35,766 nt of DNA, taken from Treponema sp. GTDB lineage: Bacteria > Spirochaetota > Spirochaetia > Treponematales > Treponemataceae. Under the pieces are notes generated by a model. The model saw nothing but the letters and a program-made list of their open reading frames with translations, had not been told where the DNA came from and did not search any database. Where the stretch lies: NCBI GenBank assembly GCA_017534445.1, contig JAFXWC010000049.1:1-35766 (forward strand), given 5' to 3'. Each line of letters starts with the position of its first letter. The stretch's first letter is position 1. The translations under genes were made by a program, and so were the position numbers. Of this stretch, positions 1 to 7,405 are shown piece after piece.

Positions 1-93
1 CGCTTTCCAGGGTCGCTTGAAACTTCGTTGCGAGAACCGGCTTCCGCCTCCATTGCCTGCCGGCAACCGCTCCGCGGCCCTTCCAATCGGGGC
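1..93 (-). repeat. Structured four-way-junction repeat, copy A (cut by window edge)
   Basis: Read on the minus strand this begins with CCCCG, ATTGGA and AGGG. It continues with a hairpin CCGC-GGA-GCGG, a hairpin TTGCC-GGCA-GGCAA, and a TGGA-GGC-GGAA-GCC-GG hairpin with a GNRA-type loop. It closes with CCCT and GGAAAG. About 20 nt that can form an extra small hairpin are inserted before the closing CCCT. The last bases of the outer stem lie outside the window. It belongs to the same family as the copies at 2906, 10515, 14325, 33256, 35410 and 13447. Confidence 0.6.
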
Positions 94-121
94 TAAGTTT
101 GGTTTCAAGCACCCCTAATTT

Positions 122-1036
122 TCAGCGAGTAGGTGTCTCCGTTTGCCCTTGGCGGATTATCTCCTGAACTTCGGCTTCTGTTTTGCCAACTGCCGAGGCT
201 ATCAGGCTTACGGAAACGTTATTCTTATAAAAGGCAAGGATGTTGCGCCGTGTTGCCTGTTCCATTCCAGTTGCAATTCCTTCGGCTCGGCCCATCTCCC
301 TGCCCTGGTAGATTGCGTCGTTTATGTAGATGTTCTGCATCATGTACTGCCTCCTGAATTTGTTGGAGCCCTTAACTTCCTTGGAAAGCTCCTCCAGCCT
401 CCGCGTGAATGCGCTCGTGGCGTCCCCGCTGTCTATGTAGCGGAGCAGGCTCCTGCGCTCACCGTCACAGTCGGACTCCCACGCACTCACATTATACAAC
501 ACCTTCCGGCTTTTGTCGCCAAGTTTAAGCGAGGAATCCTCAAGGCACGTGTTTTCAAAGGTGTAGGCGGGAAGCCTCCGGTCAAAGGGGTCAGCCCTGC
601 AGATGAATATGACGTAGCTTTGGCACAGGTCCCCGTAGTCCTGCCCCTTCATCAGCAGGTCCATGTCCAAGAGCCCCTGGTAGTAGCGCATCCTAAGCGG
701 AAGGGAGGCATGGGCGGCAGTCTGCATTTCTATGTTGTAAAGGGTCTTTCCATCACGTGCAAGCACGTCAAGCCTTATCCCCTTTGAGTCATAGAAGGGG
801 TTTATGACCTTCTGCAGCTCGGGGTAGGTTATTTTCCCTGCCCTTATGCCAAGAAGCCTTTCTATGACGCCTGCACAGACCTCCTTACGGTACATCAGGG
901 CACCAAAAAGGAAGTCGTCTGCAAAGGTAAGCTCTTCCACCGGCTTGAACCTTACCCTGAGCCTCCTGCACTCGCGCTCAAGCTCTTCAGTCTCCAGCTT
1001 TTCCAATTCCGAAAGGGATCTTAGTTTTAGTTCCAT
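122..1036 (-). CDS. Rpn family recombination-promoting nuclease / PD-(D/E)XK putative transposase
   Basis: This is a 304-residue protein of the Rpn/PDDEXK_2 family (TIGR01784-like). Members are DNA endonucleases that stimulate RecA-independent recombination; this is family knowledge. The nuclease core is visible as LTFADDFLFG near the N-terminus, then IRLDVLARDGK and YNIEMQ, giving the D...ExQ active-site pattern typical of this family. The C-terminus has the usual glycine/glutamate-rich segment followed by SLIASAVGKTEAEVQEII, a small helical tail. The start at 1036 is preferred over an ATG 12 nt upstream because it aligns with the start of the homologue at 5865. A third, truncated homologue lies at 7928-8356, and all three are on the same strand around the two outer-membrane protein genes. 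Confidence 0.9.
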   Translation of the reverse strand: MELKLRSLSELEKLETEELERECRRLRVRFKPVEELTFADDFLFGALMYRKEVCAGVIERLLGIRAGKITYPELQKVINPFYDSKGIRLDVLARDGKTLYNIEMQTAAHASLPLRMRYYQGLLDMDLLMKGQDYGDLCQSYVIFICRADPFDRRLPAYTFENTCLEDSSLKLGDKSRKVLYNVSAWESDCDGERRSLLRYIDSGDATSAFTRRLEELSKEVKGSNKFRRQYMMQNIYINDAIYQGREMGRAEGIATGMEQATRRNILAFYKNNVSVSLIASAVGKTEAEVQEIIRQGQTETPTR

Positions 1037-1257
1037 ACACTTATACATTTGTCACTGGAATTCAGAAAATGACGCTTTTACGCAGATTTTTTTTGTTTTT
1101 TTCCGCCTCGCGTCTGGCAAACTGTCCAAGAGGCGGTGAAATCGCAGAATTTACCCGCTGTACCGGTGTATCTTTGCAGTGGCAGCTTTTTTTGGGAGTT
1201 TACAGGTTATTTTCTTGCAGTACAAACATTTGCCTGAAACAAACACCGTAATACAGG

Positions 1258-1478
1258 TAAAATGACCCTTAAAAAACACCTATTATTAATTCTGCTATAT
1301 AACAGTAGTGTAAGTCTGTAATTTGTTACATTACAGGCATTTATCTAGGGTGGTTAAAAATATAACAAAAAATTATTTTTCGCCCAAAATTTTATTGCAA
1401 TAACCTTAAATTCTCTTACTTGAAAAAATGTTAAATTCACCAACAAAATGTTAGTTTTTAAATATTTAGGGTCATTTT
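1258..1478. repeat. AT-rich 221-bp segment bounded by 11-bp inverted repeats (MITE-like)
   Basis: AAAATGACCCT at 1258-1268 is matched by its exact reverse complement AGGGTCATTTT at 1468-1478. The segment between is very AT-rich and has no plausible gene. No target-site duplication is evident. The right end lies 30 bp before the ATG of the truncated outer-membrane protein gene, so it may mark the event that removed that gene's 5' end. The rest of the 1037-1508 spacer holds nothing else recognisable. Confidence 0.4.
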
Positions 1479-1508
1479 GACGCAAAAACCTTCAACAAAA
1501 CTTTAAGA

Positions 1509-2744
1509 ATGGCAGCTTTCGCAGCTGTCTCTTTCGCAGAAGGTATCACATTTGGTGCTTGGCTCCGCGCTCTTGCTGCTCCTGTAGCAAGCGACGGAAA
1601 GGACACAATTACTGCTGCTGGTAACTCTTGGGGTTACGGTGCTCGCACAGCTCGTATCAACGTTTCTGCTGTAGCTCCAGACGGAAACGCAGGTTTCAAC
1701 ATGGGCGTTTACAACGACGTTTCTATGAACCTCTCTGCTGGTGACGAAGCAAACCTCTGGGTAAAGCCAATTGATATCGTAAAGGTTTCATACGGTAAGT
1801 ATGACAACAACACTCTCCGTGGCGACTTCTGCTACGGTTCATGGAACTGGCTCCGCCCAACATCTTCTTGGATCGCAGAAGACGAAGGCCTCTTGATGAG
1901 CGGAAACGGTGGAACAGGTCTTATGGCTGAAATCACACCAATGGAAGAACTCTATGTTCAGGTTATGCTCCCAATAACAACAAACCAGGTAAAGGCTGCT
2001 GACACATACAAGAACCTCCGCGCAGGTTTCGCATACACAGTTCCTGGTCTTGTAAAGGTTAAGGGTCAGTACATCGGACAGGGTAAAGGCAAGGCATCTG
2101 ATGAAGAAATTGCTGACGCTGAAGACGCTCTTGCAGATGCATTTGCAGACTGGCTTGCTGATCCTAGCACAGATACATATGAAGCATTGGAAGCAGCTAC
2201 AGCAGATTTGGCAGCTACAGACGGAAACAGCAACTGCGCTCTCGAAGCAGAAGTTGACGTTCTTGCAGTAGAAGGCCTCACAGCTGGTGTAGGTTTCCGC
2301 TACAATGTTGTAAAGGACGGAAAGGATTTCCAGGCTGATGCAATGAAGATCGCTCTTGGTGTAGCTTACCAGGTTATGCCTGAGTTCAAGGTATCTGCAA
2401 GCGGTGCATTCTTTACAAACTACGACAGCAAGGTTAACCCACGTTTCCAGGCTGGTGTTGGTGTAGACTATGACCTCGGCGACGGTCTTGCTGCAAATGC
2501 AGACGTTCGCTACCTCTCACCTGTTAAGTATGACGGTGAAAAGGCTGACAACACAGACCACATCGCATTCTCTGTTGGTGTAACAAAGAGCGTATCTTCT
2601 AACGGCTACATCGGAGTTGCATTCCAGGGACAGACAAACAGCGGTACATTCGCTAACAATGTAATCGAAGGTAAGCCAAACGATGACGGCGAGATGAAGA
2701 ACTTCACATGGGCAGTACCTGTTGCTCTCTCTGTATGGTTCTAA
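1509..2744 (+). CDS. Outer-membrane beta-barrel protein, 5'-truncated (probably silent) copy
   Basis: This 411-codon frame encodes a protein closely related to the product of 6194-7354. Shared features are alternating hydrophobic barrel strands, a C-terminal ...VALSVWF ending in Phe as expected for BAM-inserted barrels, and codon use typical of very highly expressed genes. Homology to the other copy begins exactly at ATGGCAGC, which is codon 10 of that gene's signal peptide. The charged MKK start, the ribosome binding site and the promoter are all missing. Upstream in frame there is a stop (1467-1469) and no alternative start. No Shine-Dalgarno sequence precedes 1509. Compared with the other copy it has about 35 extra residues, rich in Ala and acidic residues, around residues 200-235, probably in a surface loop. 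It could be a silent cassette, a recent pseudogene, or weakly translated. The barrel assignment is inferred from strand pattern and C-terminus. Confidence 0.75.
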   Translation: MAAFAAVSFAEGITFGAWLRALAAPVASDGKDTITAAGNSWGYGARTARINVSAVAPDGNAGFNMGVYNDVSMNLSAGDEANLWVKPIDIVKVSYGKYDNNTLRGDFCYGSWNWLRPTSSWIAEDEGLLMSGNGGTGLMAEITPMEELYVQVMLPITTNQVKAADTYKNLRAGFAYTVPGLVKVKGQYIGQGKGKASDEEIADAEDALADAFADWLADPSTDTYEALEAATADLAATDGNSNCALEAEVDVLAVEGLTAGVGFRYNVVKDGKDFQADAMKIALGVAYQVMPEFKVSASGAFFTNYDSKVNPRFQAGVGVDYDLGDGLAANADVRYLSPVKYDGEKADNTDHIAFSVGVTKSVSSNGYIGVAFQGQTNSGTFANNVIEGKPNDDGEMKNFTWAVPVALSVWF

Positions 2745-2780
2745 GCCTAGCGTAGTTAAAGCTACACTATCTTAACCAAA

Positions 2781-2815
2781 AAAGGTCACTGGTTCACTCC
2801 GGTGGCCTTTTCTGT
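2781..2815 (+). terminator. Intrinsic terminator after the left outer-membrane protein gene
   Basis: AAAGGTCAC (2781-2789) pairs with GTGGCCTTT (2802-2810), extended inward by TGG/CCG, and is followed by a T-rich stretch. It lies 36 nt after the stop codon. The equivalent position in the right copy has a different, longer hairpin. Confidence 0.75.
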
Positions 2816-2846
2816 TTTTAAACTTTGCATTACTTTGCAAACACCA

Positions 2847-2872
2847 CACCCTTCGACTGGCTCAGGGTGACG
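2847..2872. repeat. Short dispersed palindrome (CTTCGACTGGCTCAGGG type)
   Basis: ACCCTTCGACTGGCTCAGGGT is an imperfect palindrome of a type that recurs in this window at about 4875, 6014, 6058, 6128 and 7548. It marks the 3' limit of the inverted-repeat homology between the two outer-membrane protein genes. Confidence 0.6.
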
Positions 2873-2905
2873 AAAAGATTCGTTTGTACAAAAACAAAGC
2901 CTACC

Positions 2906-2977
2906 CCCGATTGGAAGGATGGCGCAGCCAGACCGCCGCAGGCGGGCCGGAGCGAAAGCGTAGTCCTGAAAAGCGGG
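2906..2977 (+). repeat. Structured four-way-junction repeat, copy B
   Basis: Outer stem CCCG/CGGG, internal loop ATTGGA/GAAAAG, and second stem AGGA/TCCT enclose three hairpins: TGGC-GCA-GCCA, CCGCC-GCA-GGCGG and a GC-GAAA-GC tetraloop hairpin. The stem sequences differ from other copies but pairing is kept. It sits in the 325-bp spacer between the left outer-membrane protein gene and the chagasin-like gene. Confidence 0.65.
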
Positions 2978-3020
2978 TTAGCAATATAAATGCGGGTCCA
3001 GAAAATTAGGATTTTTCACC

Positions 3021-3049
3021 TTGTAAAAATTCATCTTTGTATCTATACT
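3021..3049 (+). promoter_or_regulatory. Sigma-70-like promoter of the chagasin-like lipoprotein
   Basis: TTGTAA and TATACT are separated by 17 bp. They lie about 20 nt before the start codon at 3070, which has GAGAGG as ribosome binding site. Confidence 0.6.
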
Positions 3050-3069
3050 TTTATTTTGAGAGGTAATTT

Positions 3070-3558
3070 ATGAACAGGTTTAGTCTTTTTGTGGCAGCAG
3101 TTTCTTTGGCGGTGCTAGCGCTTATTGGGTGTGAAAGCCTTCCCAAGAAACCGGCAACGGTAGTTTATACATACGAGAACAATGGCAGTCCGGTGGAAGT
3201 AACCGTTTTGAATACAAGTGCAAAAAGAAAAAGCAAGGAGCCTAGCTCGTGTACCGTTACGCTTTGCGCAAATCCAACAACAGGATACTCATGGTCGTAC
3301 CGTCTGAATCCAGACAAGGTTATGAAAATGACTGATGAAAAATATGTTCAGGATAAGAAGGATGCGCGTGACGTGGGAACGGGCGGAAAGCAGTATTACG
3401 TCTTTACTCCCCAAAAGCAAGGAATTGCAGATGCCATCTTAACCTATTCACGCCCCTGGGAAAAGACAAAATCTGATCAGAAGATAAGAATAAAATTCAA
3501 GATAGACAAGAACTGCGACATTTATGTTCAGGATGTAATTCTGGGAACAGAAAACTAG
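3070..3558 (+). CDS. Lipoprotein with chagasin-type (I42) cysteine peptidase inhibitor domain
   Basis: This 162-residue protein has a short signal sequence ending in LALIGC, so lipidation is expected at Cys21. The mature part shows the three conserved loops of the chagasin/I42 family in order: NPTTGY at 68-73, GTGG at 103-106, and RPWE at 128-131. In this family these loops insert into the active site of papain-like cysteine peptidases. A membrane-anchored inhibitor would protect surface or periplasmic proteins from such enzymes, from the host, from neighbours or from the cell itself; that role is inferred. It has its own promoter and RBS (GAGAGG). It lies inside the segment bounded by the inverted outer-membrane protein genes and would move with it if the segment inverted. 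Confidence 0.85.
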   Translation: MNRFSLFVAAVSLAVLALIGCESLPKKPATVVYTYENNGSPVEVTVLNTSAKRKSKEPSSCTVTLCANPTTGYSWSYRLNPDKVMKMTDEKYVQDKKDARDVGTGGKQYYVFTPQKQGIADAILTYSRPWEKTKSDQKIRIKFKIDKNCDIYVQDVILGTEN

Positions 3559-3641
3559 GCAAAGCCTGCTTTAAAAATCATGTTGAACTTCTTTATTCAG
3601 CAAAACAGTTTAAAACAGGCCAAAAATTCCTTTTTTTACCG

Positions 3642-4775
3642 CTAGCTCTTTACCTCGTCTATTATAGGCACAAAGATTTTTTCGCTGGCAGATTGGATTT
3701 CGCTAAGGGCGGCTTCGGTCTGGTGCCGGGCGTAGTGTTCAAGCATTTCCTGCGTCTTGTGGCCGGTTACAAACGAAAGCTTTCGGCCGTCTACAAAATC
3801 TGCCATGTTGGCTGCAAAAAAATGCCTCCAGCAGTGAAAGGTTATTTTGTCCCAGTTGGGAACCTTTAGCAGGTATAGCTGGTGGTGAAGGGCCTTGTTC
3901 CAATGGTGTGCCTGCTGGGGTACGGTGCGCTTGTGGCCCCAGAAAAGAAAGTTGTCTTTGCTTTGGCCATAGGGATTTTGCCTTGCGTGGCAGCGGATAA
4001 GCTCGTAAAGTTGGCTGGGAATCTTAATTTCCCGCTCAAGGCCGTTTTTGGGGCATTTTAGACCTTCCATCCGTGCCCAGTTGTGGCGGACCAAAATGCG
4101 GTCGGGCTCAATGTCGCCCAGCTGAAGTGCCTGGACTTCGCCGCACCTCATGCCCGTGCACATGGAAATTAAATTGGCAAGCTTGCAGTCGGGCTCTTCC
4201 CATTCCATGCTGAACAAAAGCTTTGCCTGTTCCATGGTAAGAATGATGCGCTTCTGGTGGGTAACCCGGCAGTACATGATGGAGCTAAAGCAGTCGCGCT
4301 TGGTAAGGCCGTTCCTGTAAGCCCATTTTAAAGGCCCTGTGGCAGCCCGCACAATTTGATTTACGGATTCGCTGCTCAGCATCCGGTTTTTGTAGGACGG
4401 ATACAGAATAAGCTGGCGCATTACATATTTTATGTCGTCTTTTGTTATGGAATTCAGCGGTCTTTGCCCCAGCCTTGGAATCCAATAGAGCTGAACCCGC
4501 CTTTTCATGATGCTGGCGTAGCGCCTGTGGATTACCTGTCCGGTAAGATTTTTTTCTTTTATGTAGGGGGAGCGGTCAAAGTCCCAAAATCGTTCAAGGA
4601 AATGTGCAAAACTTTCGGCTGTTGTCTTTTTTGTGCCATCCGCAGTGTATGCGCTTTCTGCAGAGATGATGTACCTCTTTGCCCTTAGAGCATTGATAAT
4701 TTGATTCACGTCTTCGGAATTTAAATCGGTAAAGAGAATGCTTCGGGCTATTCTGTTGAATTGTTTTTCTTGCAT
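3642..4775 (-). CDS. Tyrosine recombinase / phage-type integrase
   Basis: This 377-residue site-specific recombinase has an N-terminal SAM-like core-binding region (about 50-150) and a C-terminal catalytic domain. All catalytic residues are visible: Arg210 in CTGMRCGE, the beta-hairpin Lys (probably Lys243 in CPKNG), His314 and Arg317 in HCWRH, His339 in TGHK, and the nucleophile Tyr348 in EHYARH. The family cuts and rejoins DNA through a phosphotyrosine intermediate, for integration, excision or inversion. No phage structural genes, excisionase or tRNA target are nearby. It lies in the centre of the segment bounded by inverted outer-membrane protein genes, so a role in inversion or cassette exchange is plausible but unproven. 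It may also be a leftover of an integrated element. Confidence 0.92.
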   Translation of the reverse strand: MQEKQFNRIARSILFTDLNSEDVNQIINALRAKRYIISAESAYTADGTKKTTAESFAHFLERFWDFDRSPYIKEKNLTGQVIHRRYASIMKRRVQLYWIPRLGQRPLNSITKDDIKYVMRQLILYPSYKNRMLSSESVNQIVRAATGPLKWAYRNGLTKRDCFSSIMYCRVTHQKRIILTMEQAKLLFSMEWEEPDCKLANLISMCTGMRCGEVQALQLGDIEPDRILVRHNWARMEGLKCPKNGLEREIKIPSQLYELIRCHARQNPYGQSKDNFLFWGHKRTVPQQAHHWNKALHHQLYLLKVPNWDKITFHCWRHFFAANMADFVDGRKLSFVTGHKTQEMLEHYARHQTEAALSEIQSASEKIFVPIIDEVKS

Positions 4776-4873
4776 GGCAACCTTCCTGTTTTAAGTGAAA
4801 TTTTAATTGAATAGTATAAATTTCGACTTTGTGCAGGGATGTTTATAGGGAGCTTGTTTGCAAAAAAGTATCG

Positions 4874-4920
4874 ACACTTCGGCAAGCTCAGTGACCACAC
4901 TTCGACATGCTCAGTGACCG
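4874..4920. repeat. Two tandem short palindromes upstream of the recombinase gene
   Basis: CACTTCGGCAAGCTCAGTGACC is followed directly by CACTTCGACATGCTCAGTGACC, two near-identical units of the dispersed palindrome family. Just after, at about 4928-4957, AGTACA...TGTAC...AGTACT forms a further small inverted arrangement between the recombinase and the Rpn gene. These are possible binding or recombination sites, but nothing in the sequence proves that. Confidence 0.55.
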
Positions 4921-4953
4921 CGTTGGAGTACATGGAATTTCTGTACAAAAGTA

Positions 4954-5865
4954 CTAGTTCTTTTTGGAAGTCTTGTTCAGTTCACTTCGGATTATCTCTT
5001 CTACTTCTTCCTGCGTCTTGCCTAGGGATGAGGCTATTATGCTTACCGGAACGTTGTTCCTGTTAAGGCCAAGAATATTCTGCCGCATGTTCTTTTCTGC
5101 GCCACGAATCATACCTTTTGCTTCGCCTTTCTTTTGTGCAAAGTAGAGCGCATCGTCGAAATGCATATTCTGAATCATGTATTCCCTCCTGAACTTGTTC
5201 ATCTTCTTTATTTCTTGTGCCAGGCCATCCAGGCGGCTCGTGAATGAACTTGTGGCAATCCCTGTCTTTATGTAGCGCAGAAGGCTTGAGCGCTCGGTAT
5301 TGCCGTCAGACTGCCATGCACTTACATTATAAAATATCTTAATGCATTTGTCATTCAGTTTTAGCGAAAGATTCTCCTGGCAGCTGTTGCAAAAAGTGTA
5401 TACAGGAAGCTTTTGCCCGAACGGATCCTTTGTGCAGATGAAGATAATGTAGCTTTGGCACAACTCCCTGTACTTGTGGCCGCTCATAAGCAAATCCACG
5501 TCCAGTAGCCCCTGGTAGTAGCGCATCCTTAGCGGCAGGGATGCAAACTTTGAAGTCTGCATCTCAAGGTTGTAAAGCTTCTTACCGTCCCTTGCAAGCA
5601 CGTCCATGCGGATCCCCTTTGACTCGTATAGGGGCTTTATGTTCTTTTGCAGCTCCGGATATATGATTTTACCCGCCTTTATGCCCAAAAGCCTTTCCAC
5701 CACTCCCGCGCACACTTCTTTCTTGTGCATAACCTCGCCAAAGAGATAGTCGTCTGCAAGGGTCAGCTTGTCTACGGGCTTTATCCTGTGCTCTCGGGCC
5801 TGCTTCTCCAGTTTGCTCATGGAGAGTTTTTTTAGCTCCGAGATGGATGCGAATGTTTTTTTCAT
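4954..5865 (-). CDS. Rpn family recombination-promoting nuclease / PD-(D/E)XK putative transposase
   Basis: This 303-residue, full-length homologue of the protein at 122-1036 starts with MKKTFASISELKKLS. The core motifs LTLADDYLFG, IRMDVLARDGK and YNLEMQ give the D...ExQ nuclease signature. The tail again ends with SIIASSLGKTQEEVEEII. It is related to, but clearly diverged from, the first copy, so the copies are not the product of a very recent duplication. The gene lies inside the segment bounded by the inverted outer-membrane protein genes, with the stop 178 bp from the start of the recombinase gene. Confidence 0.9.
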   Translation of the reverse strand: MKKTFASISELKKLSMSKLEKQAREHRIKPVDKLTLADDYLFGEVMHKKEVCAGVVERLLGIKAGKIIYPELQKNIKPLYESKGIRMDVLARDGKKLYNLEMQTSKFASLPLRMRYYQGLLDVDLLMSGHKYRELCQSYIIFICTKDPFGQKLPVYTFCNSCQENLSLKLNDKCIKIFYNVSAWQSDGNTERSSLLRYIKTGIATSSFTSRLDGLAQEIKKMNKFRREYMIQNMHFDDALYFAQKKGEAKGMIRGAEKNMRQNILGLNRNNVPVSIIASSLGKTQEEVEEIIRSELNKTSKKN

Positions 5866-5963
5866 ACATATATATATGTACCAAAAAAATCAAAATATGA
5901 CATGTTTGCGAAAATTTTATGGCTTTTTTTCTTGGGTCTGTATAAGTTGTGGTTTTATTTTTG

Positions 5964-6082
5964 ACAGATCCTGAAGCAAGTTCAGGATGACTTTTTTTTT
6001 AACACAAGAGTCTGCCCCCTGAGCCGGTCGAAGGGAGCTTGCTAGCAAAGAAATGCCGCACCCTGAGCCAGTCGAAGGGTGT
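5964..6082. repeat. Cluster of three short dispersed palindromes
   Basis: The 328-bp spacer 5866-6193 has no gene. It holds GATCCTGAAGCAAGTTCAGG (about 5968), CCCTGAGCCGGTCGAAGGG (about 6017) and ACCCTGAGCCAGTCGAAGGGT (about 6060), all imperfect palindromes. Two short-repeat families are mixed: a CTGAA-CAAG-TTCAG type and a CTTCGAC-GGCTCAGGG type. The last one marks the end of the right inverted-repeat arm. Confidence 0.6.
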
Positions 6083-7327
6083 GGTGTTTGCAAAGTAATG
6101 CAAAGTTTAAAAACAGAAAACCCCCGGCACTTCGACTATGCTCAGTGACCGGGGGCTTTTTGTTAGGTTAGTGTAGTGTTAGCTACGCTAGGCTTAGAAC
6201 CATACAGAGAGAGCAACAGGTACTGCCCATGTGAAGTTCTTCTTCTCGCCATCATCGTTTGCTTTGCCAGTGATTACGTTGTTAGCAAAGTTACCGCTGT
6301 TTGTCTGTCCCTGGAATGCAACTCCGATGTAACCGTTAGAAGATACGCTCTTTGTTACGCCAACAGAGAATGCCATGTGGTCTGTGTAGTCAGCCTTTTC
6401 GCCATCAACACCAGACTTTGAGAGGTAGCGGAAGTCTGCGTTTGCAGCAAGACCGTCGCCAAGGTCATAGTCTACGCCAACACCAGCCTGGAAGCGTGGG
6501 TCAACCTTTTCACCGTAGAATGTGAAGAATGCGCCACTTGCAGATACCTTGAGCTCAGGCATAACCTGGTAAGAAACACCAAGAGCAACCTTCATGTTTT
6601 CGTCACCAGCATTGTTTTCCTTTCCGTCCTTGCGAACGTCATAGCGGAAACCAACTCCTGCGTAGAGACCTTCTACTGCAAGAATGTCAACTTCTGCTTC
6701 GATGTCACAGTTGCTGTTTCCGTCTGTTCCTGCATCATCATCAGAAGCTTCGCCCTTACCGATGTACTGTCCCTTAACCTTTGCAAGTCCAGGAACTGTG
6801 TAGGCAAAACCACCGCGGAGCTTCTTGTATGTGTCTCCAGCCTTTTCCTGCTCTGTTGTGATTGGGAGCATAGCCTGGATGTAGAGCTCTTCCATTGGTG
6901 TGATTTCAGCCATAAGACCTGTTCCACCGTTTCCGCTCATCAAGAGGCCTTCGTCTTCTGCGAGCCAAGAAGATGTTGGGCGGAGCCAGTTCCATGAGCC
7001 GTAGCAGAGGTCGCCGCGAAGAGTGTTGTTGTCATACTTACCGTATGAAACCTTTACGATGTCCATTGGCTTTACCCAGAGGTTTGCTTCGTCACCAGCA
7101 GAGAGGTCCATAGAAACGTCGTTGTAAACGCCCATGTTGAAACCTGCGTTTCCGTCTGGAGCAACTGCTGTTACGTTGATACGAGCTGTACGAGCACCCC
7201 AACCCCAAGAGTTACCAGCAGCAGTAATTGTCTCGTCACCATCGCTTGCTACAGGAGCAGCAAGAGCGCGGAGCCAAGCACCAAATGTGATACCTTCTGC
7301 GAAAGAGACAGCTGCGAAAGCTGCCAT
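6059..7327 (-). repeat. Right arm of the 1.3-kb inverted repeat
   Basis: This is the inverted partner of 1509-2872. The homology begins at the in-frame ATGGCAGC of codon 10 of the right outer-membrane protein gene and runs through the gene and past its stop to the palindrome at 6059-6082. Recombination between the arms would invert the DNA between about 2873 and 6058. Confidence 0.85.
6121..6156 (-). terminator. Terminator of the right outer-membrane protein gene
   Basis: On the minus strand, GCCCCCGGTCACT pairs with AGTGCCGGGGG around a loop, followed by TTTTCTGTTTTT. The hairpin is built from one of the short dispersed palindromes, with a GC clamp added. Confidence 0.75.
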
Positions 7328-7354
7328 TGCAGTGATAGCCAAAATCTTTTTCAT
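6194..7354 (-). CDS. Major outer-membrane beta-barrel protein (expressed copy)
   Basis: This 386-residue protein has a clear signal peptide (MKKILAITAMAAFAAVSFAE). The mature part is rich in Gly, Ala, Asn and Asp with alternating strand patterns such as GVGVDYDLGDGLAANADFRY. It ends in ALSVWF, a C-terminal Phe as expected for BAM-assembled barrels. The start at 7354 is chosen because a perfect AGGAGG lies just upstream; an in-frame ATG at 7387 would add 11 residues ahead of the signal peptide. A strong extended -10 promoter lies at 7406-7434. Codon use is highly biased, pointing to very high expression. It is a probable porin or surface antigen, but no specific family name is certain. The 5'-truncated sister gene lies inverted at 1509-2744. 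Confidence 0.85.
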   Translation of the reverse strand: MKKILAITAMAAFAAVSFAEGITFGAWLRALAAPVASDGDETITAAGNSWGWGARTARINVTAVAPDGNAGFNMGVYNDVSMDLSAGDEANLWVKPMDIVKVSYGKYDNNTLRGDLCYGSWNWLRPTSSWLAEDEGLLMSGNGGTGLMAEITPMEELYIQAMLPITTEQEKAGDTYKKLRGGFAYTVPGLAKVKGQYIGKGEASDDDAGTDGNSNCDIEAEVDILAVEGLYAGVGFRYDVRKDGKENNAGDENMKVALGVSYQVMPELKVSASGAFFTFYGEKVDPRFQAGVGVDYDLGDGLAANADFRYLSKSGVDGEKADYTDHMAFSVGVTKSVSSNGYIGVAFQGQTNSGNFANNVITGKANDDGEKKNFTWAVPVALSVWF

Positions 7355-7405
7355 AAGATTCCTCCTATTTTTATAAGAAAGTCCCAAAAGGGATTTCTAT
7401 TAATT

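Larger units (their letters stand above)
1509..2872 (+). repeat. Left arm of the 1.3-kb inverted repeat
   Basis: The homology to the right arm (6059-7327) starts at the ATG at 1509 and continues through the coding region. It passes the stop codon into TAAGCCTAGCGTAG and, after different terminator hairpins, a shared stretch beginning TTTTCTGTTTTTAAAC. It stops at a short palindrome (2847-2872). The two arms are in inverted orientation with about 3.2 kb between them. Confidence 0.85.

Noticed and set aside
143..787. 214-codon plus-strand open frame opposite the Rpn gene
   Set aside because: It lies fully antisense to a well-supported nuclease gene, has no recognisable domain or ribosome binding site, and reflects the codon pattern of the real gene.
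4285..4485. Additional small frames within the recombinase gene
   Set aside because: They overlap the conserved catalytic domain in other frames and have no support.
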